Below are positions 19,091 through 29,987 of a stretch of DNA of 64,000 nucleotides, piece after piece. Location: the NCBI GenBank assembly GCA_035771165.1, contig JAWNZC010000219.1:62001-126000 (forward strand). Direction: 5' to 3'. Each line of letters opens with the position of its first letter. The first letter of the stretch is position 1. A program made the translations under genes and the position numbers. The stretch is from Paragorgia papillata. Taxonomy: Eukaryota; Cnidaria; Anthozoa; Scleralcyonacea; Coralliidae. The notes beneath the pieces are model-generated. The model had not been told where the DNA came from and did no database searches. It was given only the letters and a program-made list of their open reading frames with translations.

Positions 19091-21510
19091 ACATTCCTTT
19101 ATAACATTCCTTTAAGTGAAACCATAGATATTGCTGTAAATCTCGTTTTCGATAACAATCCAAAATTTCCGATTAACAAAAAAGATCTTAAAGAATTATT
19201 TTTGATTGCCACATCACAAACACATTTTTTATTTGATGGTACATTTTACGACCAAATTGATGGCGTGGCTATGGGCTCTCCATTAGCACGAGTACTTGCT
19301 AATATTTTTATGGGTTTTCATGAACGTTTATGGCTCAACAATTATGACGGCCCCACTGTTATATTTTATCGACTTTTTGTGTATTTCATAATGAAAATGA
19401 TACTATGTTATTTTTCACCTACCTAAACTCACAACATTCTAATATTAAATTCACTTTTGAAAAAGAAAAAAAATGGGAAAGTACCTTTCTTGATATATTG
19501 CCCAACAAATCATCAAACAAATGCACTACTGTACCTCCAAATTTCACAAGAAAACATATACCGGTCTTCTTATGAATTTTTTCAGTTTCACATCTCTCAA
19601 TTATAAAACTGGACTAATCAGAACTTTAATTGATAGGACCCGGAAAATAAACAACACCGAAGCTAGTTTTCAAAATGATCTTAAACAACTCATCTTTACA
19701 CTTATAAACGCAATTCGTTTCCTTCTCACATCATTAATAACGCTGTCAAAAAGTATAAACGATGACACCATTTCTGCCAAACAAAACGTTCCTCCACACA
19801 AAATATTCGTTACTTTAAACTGCCATATATTGGATTTAATTCGATACTTACGCAACGCAGATTAAAACACCTCATTAAACGTTTTTATACTGACCTAGAA
19901 TTTAAACTGATTTTTACTTCGTACAAAATCAAAAACCTCTTTAGTTTCAAAGATCCTATTCCTCGTGAACTTAAGTCTTTTGTGGTTTATCAATTTACCT
20001 GTGCGGGATGTAATCCTCGCTATATTGGCGAAACTACTCGTCATCTCACCACTAGGATTAAGGAACACGTTTTAGCGGACAAAAATTCGCATGTCTTTAA
20101 ACATTTTCAAAAATCCCCGACTTGTGAAAATAATACTCTCCATCTTGCTTTAAAATTTTTGATTCTGCTAAGTCGATTTTTTACCTAAAACTTAAGGGTG
20201 TTCGGACGTATTTCGTTGCTAGGCAACTGGTTGCTAAGGACATTACTTCCGGTCGGGGAAATCTTTTCACAAAAACATATTTTTGTACTTATACACTATG
20301 CTTATGCACTGCAAAAAGGTATAAAATGATAACAAAAAAAAACGAGAAAGCCGAGCAAGTTTATGAGAAAAAGTACCAAAACAAAAGAAAACTATTCCTT
20401 TGCTGTAGAATGTCCTGGCAAAAACACTGGTTGGATTGAATGCTGGAATTTAGAAATCGGCAGAGCTGATGAACCATAAATCAAACATTCCGAAGACAGT
20501 GGACATCAACTTTTAACTTCGTATGTAGAACAAGACGACTTTTCGAGCATTCTTGGCTTGGGACCACGGCTGAACTCGCAATTTAGCTGGCAAGCTCCGA
20601 TCAGGAGGCAGGAGGAGGGCTCGCGCCTGATTCTTTCAGGCTAGATTGAGTGGCATTGAGTCGCAAAAACATGAGTTCACAAAGATTCCTATAATTTCCG
20701 CGAGTATTTATCGAATCGTTACTTTTCTTTCGTTTACACCTAGGGAAAACATGTCTCCCAAAAAGTACGCATGGATTTTATGAATAAACCAAAAATGACA
20801 AAGATATTCTAGTTTTTGTTAAAAATGTCCCTTAAAATTTCATTAAAACGGCCATAAAGTCATTAAGATTTGCTCAATTGAGAAACGCATGCGTACTTTA
20901 TTGCACATAACAATTCTGGTTCTAGTGAAACTTCTTTAGTTAGCAAAACTTTTAAGTTGGCGGAAATTATAGGTTTTTTCTTATCTCAATGACGTCACAA
21001 TGACGTCACTGTATGACGTCATCAAACGAAAGAACTTCATTCATATATACTACGTGCAAAATATCTAGCATTTCTAGCATGCGGATCAAATTTGTAAAGC
21101 TCTAGAAGCTCTGTGGTCAAATCAAGTTTTCCCTAGCAACGGGTCAAAATAAATATGTCTGAACACCCTTAAAGAAGCTTAAAAAAAATAAAACCTGAAC
21201 TCAATATTCAAGTCCAACATTTCAACACTATATTCAGCTTATAATTTCAACTCACTGTTTTTATGTTTATTTCTCAGCTTATTTTATTAACATACCCTGT
21301 AATGATAATCTGTTTACACTTATAGTTTATCTTATTAATGTAAATTCCATTGTAAACTTTCTTTCATTTGTAAACTTTGAAAACTTTCAAAGAATTAATT
21401 CCATTGTATGAGTTCTATTCTTTAATTAATATATACATATAAGAAGTGAACATTTAGGTATTTCAGTAATTTTGCCCATTGTCATTTGAATTTTAAATTT
21501 AAATTTTATA
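19091..21510 (+). pseudogene. Penelope-like element (RT plus GIY-YIG), decayed and interrupted
   Basis: Frame-broken pieces in order. An RT segment contains SQTHFLFDGTFYDQIDGVAMGSP-type sequence and LANIFMGFHERLWL (19090-19426). A later RT/thumb piece is at about 19430-19860 (KTYTGLLMNFFSFTS..., TGLIRTLIDRTRKI). A GIY-YIG piece is at 19982-20188, with YQFTCAGCNPRYIGETTRHL and TTRIKEHV. RT followed by GIY-YIG is the diagnostic order of Penelope-like elements, which use the nuclease to prime reverse transcription. The YLKL reading stops at 20191, where a MITE sits, and resumes at 21173 as KEA and a diverged ELNIQVQHFNTIFSL. Stops and frameshifts show it is dead. The 3' end near 21510 is approximate. 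Confidence 0.85.
20192..21172. mobile_element. piggyBac-like MITE inserted at TTAA in the Penelope-like element
   Basis: It is flanked on both sides by TTAA (20192-20195 and 21169-21172). The left end is GGGTGTTCGGACGTATTT and the right end, reversed, GGGTGTTCAGACATATTT; both continue to CGTTGCTAGG. TTAA duplication and GGG/CCC-starting ends are typical of the piggyBac superfamily. The 973-bp body contains no transposase frame. Deleting it with one TTAA rejoins the Penelope coding text, direct proof of nested insertion. Confidence 0.88.
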
Positions 21511-21544
21511 ATCATTTACTCACTGTGTGTGTGTGTATATATAT

Positions 21545-21833
21545 TTCTAAAACTCATTAATAATTCATGAGGAAAACACAAAAAAAAATCATGAGCGTAT
21601 CGGATCTATATATGTGATATAGACTCGCTCTAAGTTTCTCGCTGGTTTTTAACGGCTGAGATAAGCTTAATTTTCAAAATTACTACGCCAATGAACGTAT
21701 GAAGTGATTCTTTTTAGAAGTCATTTAAAAACCTTGCAGTACGGGCTTTATCGGCTCTAAAACACTCGGCTATCGCCTCGTGTTTTATATCCGATAAAGC
21801 CCTCTTGCGCGGTTTATAAATAGTACTTATATA
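21545..21833. mobile_element. MITE related to the 10021-10193 element
   Basis: It begins CTCATTAATAATTCATGAG and ends GCGCGGTTTATAAATAGTACT. An inner inverted pair surrounds TTTATCGGCTCTAAAACAC and GTGTTTTATATCCGATAAAG. It is followed by a TA microsatellite (21830-21882). Confidence 0.6.
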
Positions 21834-21849
21834 TATATATATATGTCAG

Positions 21850-21881
<32 letters not shown>

Positions 21882-21898
21882 GTCAGTAGTTTTAATCA

Positions 21899-23103
21899 GG
21901 GCAATTCCATGCTTAAAGGCACTTGATGTGGATTTTTCAAGTTACTCAACAGTCCTTAGAGGCTAAGAAAATTATATCCTTAATGTCTAAATTTTTGGAA
22001 AATATGTATTTTTCAGGGAATTCTACTGAGCATTTGTTAAAGCAGGTACAGATGTGAAATTGATCAAACTTTAGACTGTCAAATAATAGGTTTCAAAGTG
22101 TCTTATTGTAAAAAAATCAAATGTATGATTACAAACGAATATTAAAAATGAACATTTAATTAAGTCCTGATCTTTCCTTTATGTAAAAAAGTCATTTCTA
22201 CAAAATCTTATTGCCAGATTTCAGATGTAATCTCCGTTACAAAAATCACAATTTTTTAATGTTGTAATAACAAAAGAGAAGCTAGCACCCTCTACACTTG
22301 GGTTCACTTCTTATTTTTTCTGCAAGACTTAACTTGATATTTGTTTACTCCATCTCCCTTGATTTTCATATATTTTTGATGTAACGGACATTACATAACG
22401 GACATTATGTAACGGACATTACTTTCGTTTGTTAACTAAGCTACAGCTCAGCAATAAAATTTAAGACAGAATATTTAAATATGTTTGGGTTCTATTAACA
22501 ACCGTGGTACCTATAGGATCGTGGAGTTGGAGAAAAGATGAGGGAACTGACCAAAAAAGGGATGTTCAATCATTAAGCACTGTACCTATAAACACTTCTA
22601 ACTCTATTGCAAGCATTCAAATATTGTAATTCCTCAAAATTATGACTTCTTAATTAACATTTTACATGTAATTAAGGTTTTGAAACGGCAACAATTACAG
22701 TGCTTGTATACTATACTTTATTCACTGTAAACTATTTGGTTGTATGTTCAAAAATATTATAATTTATTAAATTATGTTTTAAATCTAATCATCTATCAAA
22801 TTGTGTAACTTTGTGATCAAGAATCATCAAATAAGAGGCATGAGACAAAAGTGTAATGTTAAAATTTTTAAAAGTTAAAATTTTATCCAATACGTACAAA
22901 TATATATTAAATAATGTACATATAGATTCACACTTCAGGTTTGACAACATACTTTGAAAAATGAATCAGTTGTACCTAATTGTTGTTGTTCAATTATCAG
23001 AATTTCTAATTCAAAATGAAATTACAGTGAAAGTGGAAAAAATATATAAACTTATTTCCCAATATTTGGCAAATTGTGTAATGTCCGTTACATGGAATTG
23101 CCC
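21899..23103. mobile_element. 1205-bp DNA element with GGGCAATTCCATG ends and ATCA target duplication
   Basis: The ends are GGGCAATTCCATG (left) and its exact complement CATGGAATTGCCC (right), flanked by ATCA at 21895-21898 and 23104-23107. Gene copy 1 has the uninterrupted sequence (TTTTAATTAGTAGTTTAACT) at about 510-530, the empty site. Inside, GTAACGGACATTAC-type motifs occur several times near 22380-22430 and once at the right end. No transposase is seen. The 4-bp duplication does not by itself fix a superfamily. The element lies 40 bp upstream of the first recognised exon of gene copy 2. Confidence 0.85.
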
Positions 23104-23147
23104 ATCAGTAGTTTAACTGATTAATTTGTTCCATTGTGTCTTTTTAG

Positions 23148-23383
23148 ATTTTCTCAACAAAGATAACAAAGTCCAATTTCCTTTTTCAATGACAACCGAA
23201 GAGTTTAAGGCCAAACTTGTGGAAATCTATCCCAAGCTAAACAATGTTGAATATTTGTTGATGAAAGCAGATAAAAATAATAAGCTTGAGCGCTTAAATC
23301 TTGATACATCTTTTTACAATCCCGAAGAGATTTATCACAGAAACTTGGGTGAAGGAAAACTTTATATTCGATGTGTAAAAGAG
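23148..23383 (+). CDS. LRR gene copy 2, exon with ubiquitin/PB1-like domain
   Basis: The acceptor TTTTTAG lies before 23148 and the donor GAG|GTAATT follows 23383. It has the same length (236 nt) and phases as copy 1. The peptide differs from copy 1 by conservative and scattered changes, for example FKAKL for FKDKL and CVKEV for WLEEV at the boundary. It keeps FPFSMTTEEF, the LLMKADK core and GEGKLYIR. Confidence 0.7.
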
Positions 23384-26300
23384 GTAATTATTTTAAAATA
23401 ACACTCAACTGGTCGATTACGGGTTTTGTCAGCCATTTTGCTTACGAAAGCTACAACGAAAGAAAACTGCAAAATTTATGAATTCAGTAGCCCATGAGTC
23501 GGATGATCACCCATTGTCAGTTATTGATATGGAGGACCCACAATCAGTGATCACTCTCTTTCAGTCATTGATATATATAATTATTAAAAAATCTTGTTTA
23601 TTTCATGATATAGAGGACTCATAGACCAGTTATATATAGGTCAGTGATCACTCTCTTTCAGTCATTGATATAGAGCACTCACAGTCCAGTTATATATAGG
23701 TCAGTGATCACTCTCTTTCAGTCAATGATATAGAGGACTCATAGACCAGTTATATATAGATCAGTGATCACTCCCTTTCAGTCATTGATATAGAGGACTC
23801 ATAGACCGTCCAGTTATATATAGGTCAGTGATCACTCTCTTTCAGTCAATGATATAGAGCACCCACAGTCCAGTTATATATAGGTCAGTGATCACTCTCT
23901 TTCAGTCATTGATATAGAGCACCCACAGTCCAGTTATATATAGGTCAGTGATCACTCTCTTTCAGTTATTGATATAGAGCATCCACAGTCCAGTTATATA
24001 TAGGTCAGTGATCACTCTCTTTCAGTCATTGATATAGAGCACCCATGCACAGTCCAGTTATATATAGGTCAGTGATCACTCTCTTTCAGTCATTGATATA
24101 GAGCACTCACACTCCAGTTATATATAGGTCAGTGATCACTCTCTTTCAGTCATTGATATAGAGCACCCACAGTCCAGTTATATATAGGTCAGTGATCACT
24201 CTCTTTCAGTCATTGATATAGAGCACCCACAGTCCAGTTATATATAGGTCAGTGATCACTCTCTTTCAGACATTGATATAGAGCATCCACAGTCCAGTTA
24301 TATATAGGTCAGTGATCACTCTTTCAGTCATTGCTATAGGGCACACCCACAGTCTAGTTATATATAGGTCAGTGGTCACAACTTGTCTATAAGAGACAAT
24401 GCTTTCTTTACTTATAGCATTCCCAAACGACAAGCGAAGGCCCTCTGGCCAAGAGACCACGTAATTCGACTACATCCGAGAGCCAATCAAGTGATCCTGC
24501 TTGCCCGTGGACTTCAGGAGTGCAGCTTTCGAAACCAACTGATCAAAGTGGAAATGTTACGACATTGTTCTTTTCTGCTGCAGGTCAAGCAGATATGAGT
24601 CGTTCCTCGCCTTTAAATACCTTAGCTGACGCTACTGCAGAACAAGAGCCAATGAATGAAGAACTGATAGAAAATGAGGGCTTAGAGGCAGATGCGTCTT
24701 CCTCAGATGAGGAAGATGCTTCTTCCTCATATATGGAGGTAAGTGGTCGTCATAGAAACGTGCATTATTTTGGACAGCGTGTATAAACTGTACTGCACTC
24801 TAACTATACCCACCCTACATTATACTATACACGCCATATACACGTCATGTACATATAAGCGTTAATAGTGATGTACATTACGTTTTTATAGGAAACTTCG
24901 ACCAACTCAAGATCAGATGAACGTAAGTTCAAATTCTGGGAAGTGTGCAAGTGTTCGCGCGCGTTGTGTGCGTGCGCTCATCTGCGTGTGTGTATGTCAG
25001 GGCGCTTATATAGGGGGCGGTGAAACGGCAATGGGCGCGCTGATCGATGTGCGATGCATTCAGAGGACTGGTAATGAGCCAATCCCTGTAACCATAGCGA
25101 CGAACGCTAAGCCAGGGATCCAAAACAAATATGGCGGGTAAAGCAAATACGCTTGATGTGGAAGTTTCTGAGTTGAGTTTAGAAGAGGACGTGGATAGCG
25201 AGGATAAAATTGCCGAGCTATACGATATATCAGTGGATTCAGCTACTATATTCTCTGGTGTTACTCCCGTTGAAAAATATGAACCGTTGTTTTCGCAAGA
25301 GAAATGACTCAAGAAGTGTTTGGAAATCTTTGTTTGTGCACGTTATCATTCGCCATGTTCGATACAAGACAACATCTTGCATTGAATTTCAGCTGGTAGG
25401 TCATCTTTCCAATTGAATATCAAGAAATAATCAACTCCAATTTGCATTTTTTCAATGAAACCTAACAAGAAGTCATCTTGGCTATCTGATGAGAAAATTA
25501 CAAGGTGTGGACGAAATTTTATCACATAATGCGCTCGGCATGCTTCCCAGCAAGTCGTATTTTGATAAATTGATCGGAGAGTGAAATTTGTTTATAGTTG
25601 CAGTTATTCTAATCCAATGCTTCAAAAATCCGATAAAGTTATTGATATAATGACTAAGAATCGTAACATGGCAAAACTATAAGTTTTGTTTACTTCTCTT
25701 GCAGCAGTTGAGGAACTAAACAGGCAAGAGTTAACCCATAAAAATACCTAACATCCGATTGCTATATCTCCAAATAATCAAAAGAAAATAATCTTCAACA
25801 TACCTGAATTCCTAGGCGTGGACGACCTGTTAACATACTCAAATCTTGTAATGAAATTTTCCCTCAATAGAAGTCATCAAAAAATCGACTCATTATTTAT
25901 AATAACTCCTTAATAGTACAACTTTTTACGCCAAACAAGTATTCATACATTAAACGAATAAGTACTTCGTCGGTACATTGCAAAAGGTTCCTTCAAAATT
26001 AAATAGTTAAAGAAAAAATAGCGACAATATGACAGTGCCCAAAAATCCAATTTTGGTCAACTTTTACTCAAAAGCACGCTCGTGCCACCTTTTATGCATC
26101 ACACATTGATCAGCGCGATATGAGCGCGTTGCATCGCCCCGTATATAAACGACCTGTGCGCACCTGTATATGTGCGCGCATCTGTATATGCTGACGTGTC
26201 TGCGTGTGCGCGCATCTACGTGTGTTAGCGTGTCTGCGTGTGCGTGCATCTCGTTGTGTGCGCGCGTGTCCGTATGTGATCGCGTCTGCGTGTGTGCGGG

Positions 26301-29300
26301 TGCATCTGCGTGTGTTCGTGTCTGCGTGTGTGCGCGCGTGTCTGTCTGCGTGTGTTAAAACTTAACCTATCTTTCCTACTCTTTTCTTCAGTTGATCCCG
26401 ATGACTTTCTCAAGCAGTGTGAACAAACTGGACACTTGGAGATATCTCCGAAGGTTTTTAAACATAGTAGTGTCTTAGAACGTTTACAATCATCTAGCAC
26501 GACCATTCATTCGGTAAAAATTAACAAATATTGTAAGTTAGATGAAGTACTCGAAGGGTTTCCCCTCCCCTTGTCGTTGAAAGCGTTAACTATTAAGAAA
26601 AACTGCCTTGACGATAGTGACATAAAAAGCTTGGTGACTAAAGCTATTCTACACCTGAAAAACGTGGAAGAACTAGATTTATCTAGCACTTTACTGTTGG
26701 GCAATACGCGGTTTATGTTTATTTCTGGGTTGGCCAACCTGACTGCTCTTAAGCGATTGTGTTTGGTAAATAATTGCATGGGACAGCGAGATGCATCGTT
26801 TTTGGCTGCCGCATTACCATCACTCATAAATCTAGAAATCTTAAATCTGTCTAAAAATCACATTTCGGACGAAGACATGAAAAAAATTATTTGCGCGTTA
26901 GCTCAACTGAAGCATCTAAAAGTGTTAGAACTCTCGGGAAACAATCTGTGTGAAACAAAGGCATTACTTAACGGGATAGCGTCGGTTAGGTCCATAGAGA
27001 AACTCGACCTTTCCTGTAATCACGGAGGCATGTCGTTATTTGATGGCCAAAACGCTGAGAAATACGAATTCCTCTCTTCCTTGAAAGTTCTCTCTTTGTC
27101 ATCAAATTCAATGATTCCAAATGATTTTCATTTTCTTGGTCTAATACTTTTCTTGTCCACATCTCTTGAGGAACTGACGCTTGACTTCAATCATGTCGGG
27201 GCGTCTATCTTGGCTTTACACAGCTTAACAAGGGCAGCCCACAGTTTAAAGAAGCTCAGTTTGACTAATACTGAAATCAATGGCGAAGGCTTGATTTTTT
27301 TCTTGATGAATTTAGGAAAACTCGAAGTACTGAATTTAGGTTCCAATAACCTAACAAGCAATGATTTTCGACATTTACAGCCTTGTTTATCAAAGTTAAG
27401 CAATTTAAGAGTGCTTAACTTGAGTGACAACCCAGGAGGTTCGTCACTTTCATCTGTATTACAGCATATTCTTCCTTTCCTTAAGTCCTTGGAAGAGCTA
27501 AATGTGAGCACTACACATCTCGATGGCACAGGACTGGGAACGATATGTCCTGTAATAGGTTCGTTGAAAGGTCTAAAAAGGCTTGATGTAAGTAACAATA
27601 TGATTGGTTCTGAAGGAGCTGATGCTCTTGCTAAAGTACTTCCATCGCTTCAGTCCTTGGAAGAGCTAGATGTGAGTAAAACTGGAGTGTGTGGCGATGG
27701 CATGAACGCGATGTGTGCTGCAATAGAATCATTAGTGAATTTGAAATCACTTAGCTTGAGTGGTAATAGGTTAGGATCTGTGGCTGTAACAGCTTTGGCC
27801 AACTCCATGTCCTCGCTTCATCTGTTAGAGGAACTAAATTTGAGAGCAACTGGTCTTGATGACAATTGTATGAAAACTTTGTTTCATAAATGCGGCTGGC
27901 CAAAGACTTTAAAAAAGCTGATCCTTAGTGAAAATACATTAGAGCAAAGTGGTGTTTCTGCACTTGCTAACAAGCTTTTATCAATGTCTTTGTTGGAAGA
28001 GTTGAACTTGGAGAAATGTTATATTGAAGAAGAGTGCTTTGAAGTCATTAGTCGTTCTTTTTCAAAATTGAACCGTTTGGAAAAACTTACTTTGAGCAAG
28101 TTAAGTTCACATTCAGTTGACTCTTTGACAAGCGTGTTACCATCACTACAGTATTTGAAAGAGCTAGTGTTGGACGACAAGAATCTTGATGATGGTTATT
28201 ATGATGATCATGATGATAATAATGATGCTGCTAAAAAACTGTTCACAACAATAGGATCATTAAAGTATTTAAAGAAACTTCATTTTAGACGTCGTCACGT
28301 ATCTTCTACTGGTGTAGCAGCTTTAGCTAGCATGTTACCATCACTACAGTCCTTGGAAGAGCTAGTGTTGGGTGGCATGTATTATCATGACGATGCTGCT
28401 GTTGTTAAAGAACTGTGCGCAGCAATAGGATCATTAAAGTATTTAAAGAAACTTCATTTTGACTCTTGTTACATATCTTCTACTGGTGCAGCAGCTTTAG
28501 CTAGCGTGTTACCATCACTACATTTGTTGGAAGAGCTAGTGGTAATACAAATGGATCTTGATGATGATGATGATGCTAGAACTCTGTTCGCAGCAATAGG
28601 ATCGTTAAAGTATTTAAAGAAAGTTATACTTTTCTTTAGTGATATACCTTCTGTAGCAGCTTTAGCTAGCATGTTACTATCACTACAGTTGTTGGAAGAG
28701 CTTGAGTTGGGTTGTTGGACCCTTCCTGATGGAGGTGATGATGAAAAACTATTCCTTGCAATGAGATCATTAAAGCAATTAAAGAAACTCGATCTTTACC
28801 GAATTAAGATAGGTTCTACTGGGGTAGCAGCTTTAGCTAGCATGTTACTATCACTACAGTTGTTGGAAAAGCTAGTGTTGGGTGAGATGGATCTTCCTGA
28901 TGGAGGTGATGATGATGAAAAACTATTCCTTGCAATAGGATCATTGAAGTATTTAAAGAATCTCAATCTTTGGGAAACTAAGATAGGTTCAACTGGTGCA
29001 GCAGCTTTAGCTAGCGTGTTACCATCACTACAGTTGTTGGAAGAGCTAGTGTTGGGTGAGATGGATCTTCCTGATGGAGGTGATGATGAAAAACTATTCC
29101 TTGCATTGAGATCATTAAAGCAATTAAAGAAACTCGATCTTTACCGAATTAAGATAGGTTCTACGGGTGTAGCAGCTTTAGTTAGCGTGTTACCATCACT
29201 ACAGTTGTTGGAAGAGCTTCAGTTGGGTTGTTGGACTCTTCCTGATGAAGGTGATGATGAAAAACTATTCCTTGCAATAGGATCATTGAAGTATTTAAAT

Positions 29301-29987
29301 AATCTCAATCTTTGGGAAACTAAGATAGGTTCTACTGGTGTAGCAGCCTTAGCTAGAGTGTTACCATCACTACAGTTGTTGGAAGAGCTAGTGTTGGGTG
29401 AGATGGATCTTCCTGATGGAGGTGATGATGAAAAACTATTCCTTGCATTGAGATCATTAAAGCAATTAAAGAAACTCGATCTTTACCGAATTAAGATAGG
29501 TTCTACTGGTGTAGCAGCTTTAGTTAGCGTGTTACCATCACTACAGTTGTTGGAAGAGCTTAAGTTGGGTGAGATGGATCTTCCCGAAGGAGGTGATGAT
29601 GAAAAACTATTCCTTGCAATGGGATCATTGAAGTATTTAAAGAAACTCAATCTTTGGAGAATTAAGATAGGTTCTACTGGTGTAGCAGCTTTAGCTAGCG
29701 TGTTACCATCACTACAGTTGTTGGAAAAGCTTAAGTTGGGTGAGATGGATCTTCCCGAAGGATGTGATGATGAAAAACTATTCCTTGCAATGGGATCATT
29801 GAAGTATTTAAAGAAACTCAATCTTTGGAGAATTAAGATAGGTTCTACTGGTGTAGCAGCTTTAGCTAGCGTGTTACCATCACTACACGCATTACAAGAA
29901 TGTAAATTGAGTTGTGAACTCAGTTCTTCCGACCTAAACAAACTTAAATCTTCAGCTGATCCTAAAGTGAGTATTTTGGTAGATTAA
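23148..29987 (+). CDS. LRR gene copy 2: intact ubiquitin/PB1-like + disordered + LRR protein
   Basis: Exons 23148-23383, 24418-24738, 24892-24922 and 26392-29987 join in frame to give at least 1393 residues and a TAA stop. Domain order: ubiquitin/PB1-like segment (residues 1-78), short acidic Ser-rich disordered linker with AKRPRNS (79-195), then LRRs to the end. The last ~570 residues are ten near-identical 57-residue two-LRR modules. No transmembrane segment, signal peptide, NACHT or TIR domain is visible, so a cytoplasmic or nuclear protein-binding role is inferred. The start codon is not visible: the first recognised exon begins inside a codon, and a 1.2-kb transposon lies directly upstream. 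The true promoter or first exon may be displaced, or translation may start at the internal Met of SMTTEEF. Nearly all differences from copy 1 keep the frame, which supports protein-level constraint. Confidence 0.8.
23508..24385 (+). repeat. 60-bp satellite, about 14 units, in intron 1 of copy 2
   Basis: About 14 units of the 60-bp repeat (GGTCAGTGATCACTCTCTTT, CAGTCATTGATATAGAGCAC, CACAGTCCAGTTATATATA), interrupted once by an AT-rich piece near 23572-23610. Copy 1 has about three units in the same intron, so the array has expanded or contracted since duplication. The array ends about 30 bp before the next exon's acceptor, close enough to affect the polypyrimidine/branch region. Confidence 0.95.
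24418..24738 (+). CDS. LRR gene copy 2, short low-complexity exon
   Basis: The acceptor CTTATAG lies before 24418 and the donor GAG|GTAAGT follows; 107 codons, phase 0 to 0. It begins HSQTTSEGPLAKRPRNSTTS and ends in an acidic stretch DASSSDEEDASSSYME. Relative to copy 1 two internal blocks are missing, about 165 bp after TSESQSSDPA and about 860 bp including the whole Gln tract; both losses keep the frame. A short acidic duplication (EEDASSS) is extra in copy 2. Confidence 0.75.
24892..24922 (+). CDS. LRR gene copy 2, 31-nt mini-exon
   Basis: Identical to the copy 1 mini-exon, with the same TTTTTATAG acceptor and GTAAGT donor. It encodes ETSTNSRSDE and leaves one base to complete a Leu codon with the LRR exon. 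Confidence 0.75.
25005..26149. mobile_element. ~1.15-kb TIR element in intron 3 of copy 2
   Basis: The left end TTATATAGGGGGCGGTG and the reversed right end TTATATACGGGGCGATG match, followed in both by a shared CGCGCTGATC and ATGTG-GATGCAT. The outer sequence on both sides is the intronic GTGTGCG repeat that is continuous in copy 1, so the element inserted into that intron. The GGGGCG-type ends recall PIF/Harbinger or Kolobok-like elements; superfamily not resolved. Confidence 0.75.
25131..25307 (+). CDS. Short ORF inside the intronic TIR element
   Basis: 58 codons from ATG, beginning MAGKANTLDVEVSELSLEED and ending VEKYEPLFSQEK then TGA. The acidic start and the final Y-EPL motif vaguely recall N-terminal peptides in cnidarian transposon-linked (P2X7-C-terminal-domain-like) proteins. 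This is a weak resemblance. It is probably the remnant first exon of the element's own gene. Confidence 0.35.
   Translation: MAGKANTLDVEVSELSLEEDVDSEDKIAELYDISVDSATIFSGVTPVEKYEPLFSQEK
26160..26358 (+). repeat. GTGTGCGCG-type degenerate repeat, right part
   Basis: Continuation of the intronic repeat also seen at 2705-3050, separated from its left part (24940-25000) by the TIR element. An open frame runs through it into the LRR exon but is not expected to be translated, because the acceptor at 26391 is conserved in both copies. Confidence 0.8.
26392..29987 (+). CDS. LRR gene copy 2, LRR exon
   Basis: The acceptor TTTTCTTCAG lies before 26392; it is open to TAA at 29985-29987, 1197 codons. It starts DPDDFLKQCEQTGHLEISPK. 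A first set of irregular ribonuclease-inhibitor-type LRRs follows, such as LKRLDVSNNMIGSEGADALA. From about 28110 come ten 57-residue modules whose end (GSTGVAALASVLPSLQLLEEL-type) repeats every 171 bp, at about 29500, 29671 and 29842 for the last three. The first module linkers are Asp/His-rich (DDGYYDDHDDNND); the later ones are uniform PDGGDDEKLFLA. It ends SSADPKVSILVD, as copy 1 does. Confidence 0.88.

Noticed and set aside
26292..26391. Extension of the copy-2 LRR frame upstream into a Cys/Val-rich peptide
   Set aside because: This is the intronic GTGTGCG repeat read through; the conserved acceptor at 26391 and the mini-exon phase show the exon starts at 26392.
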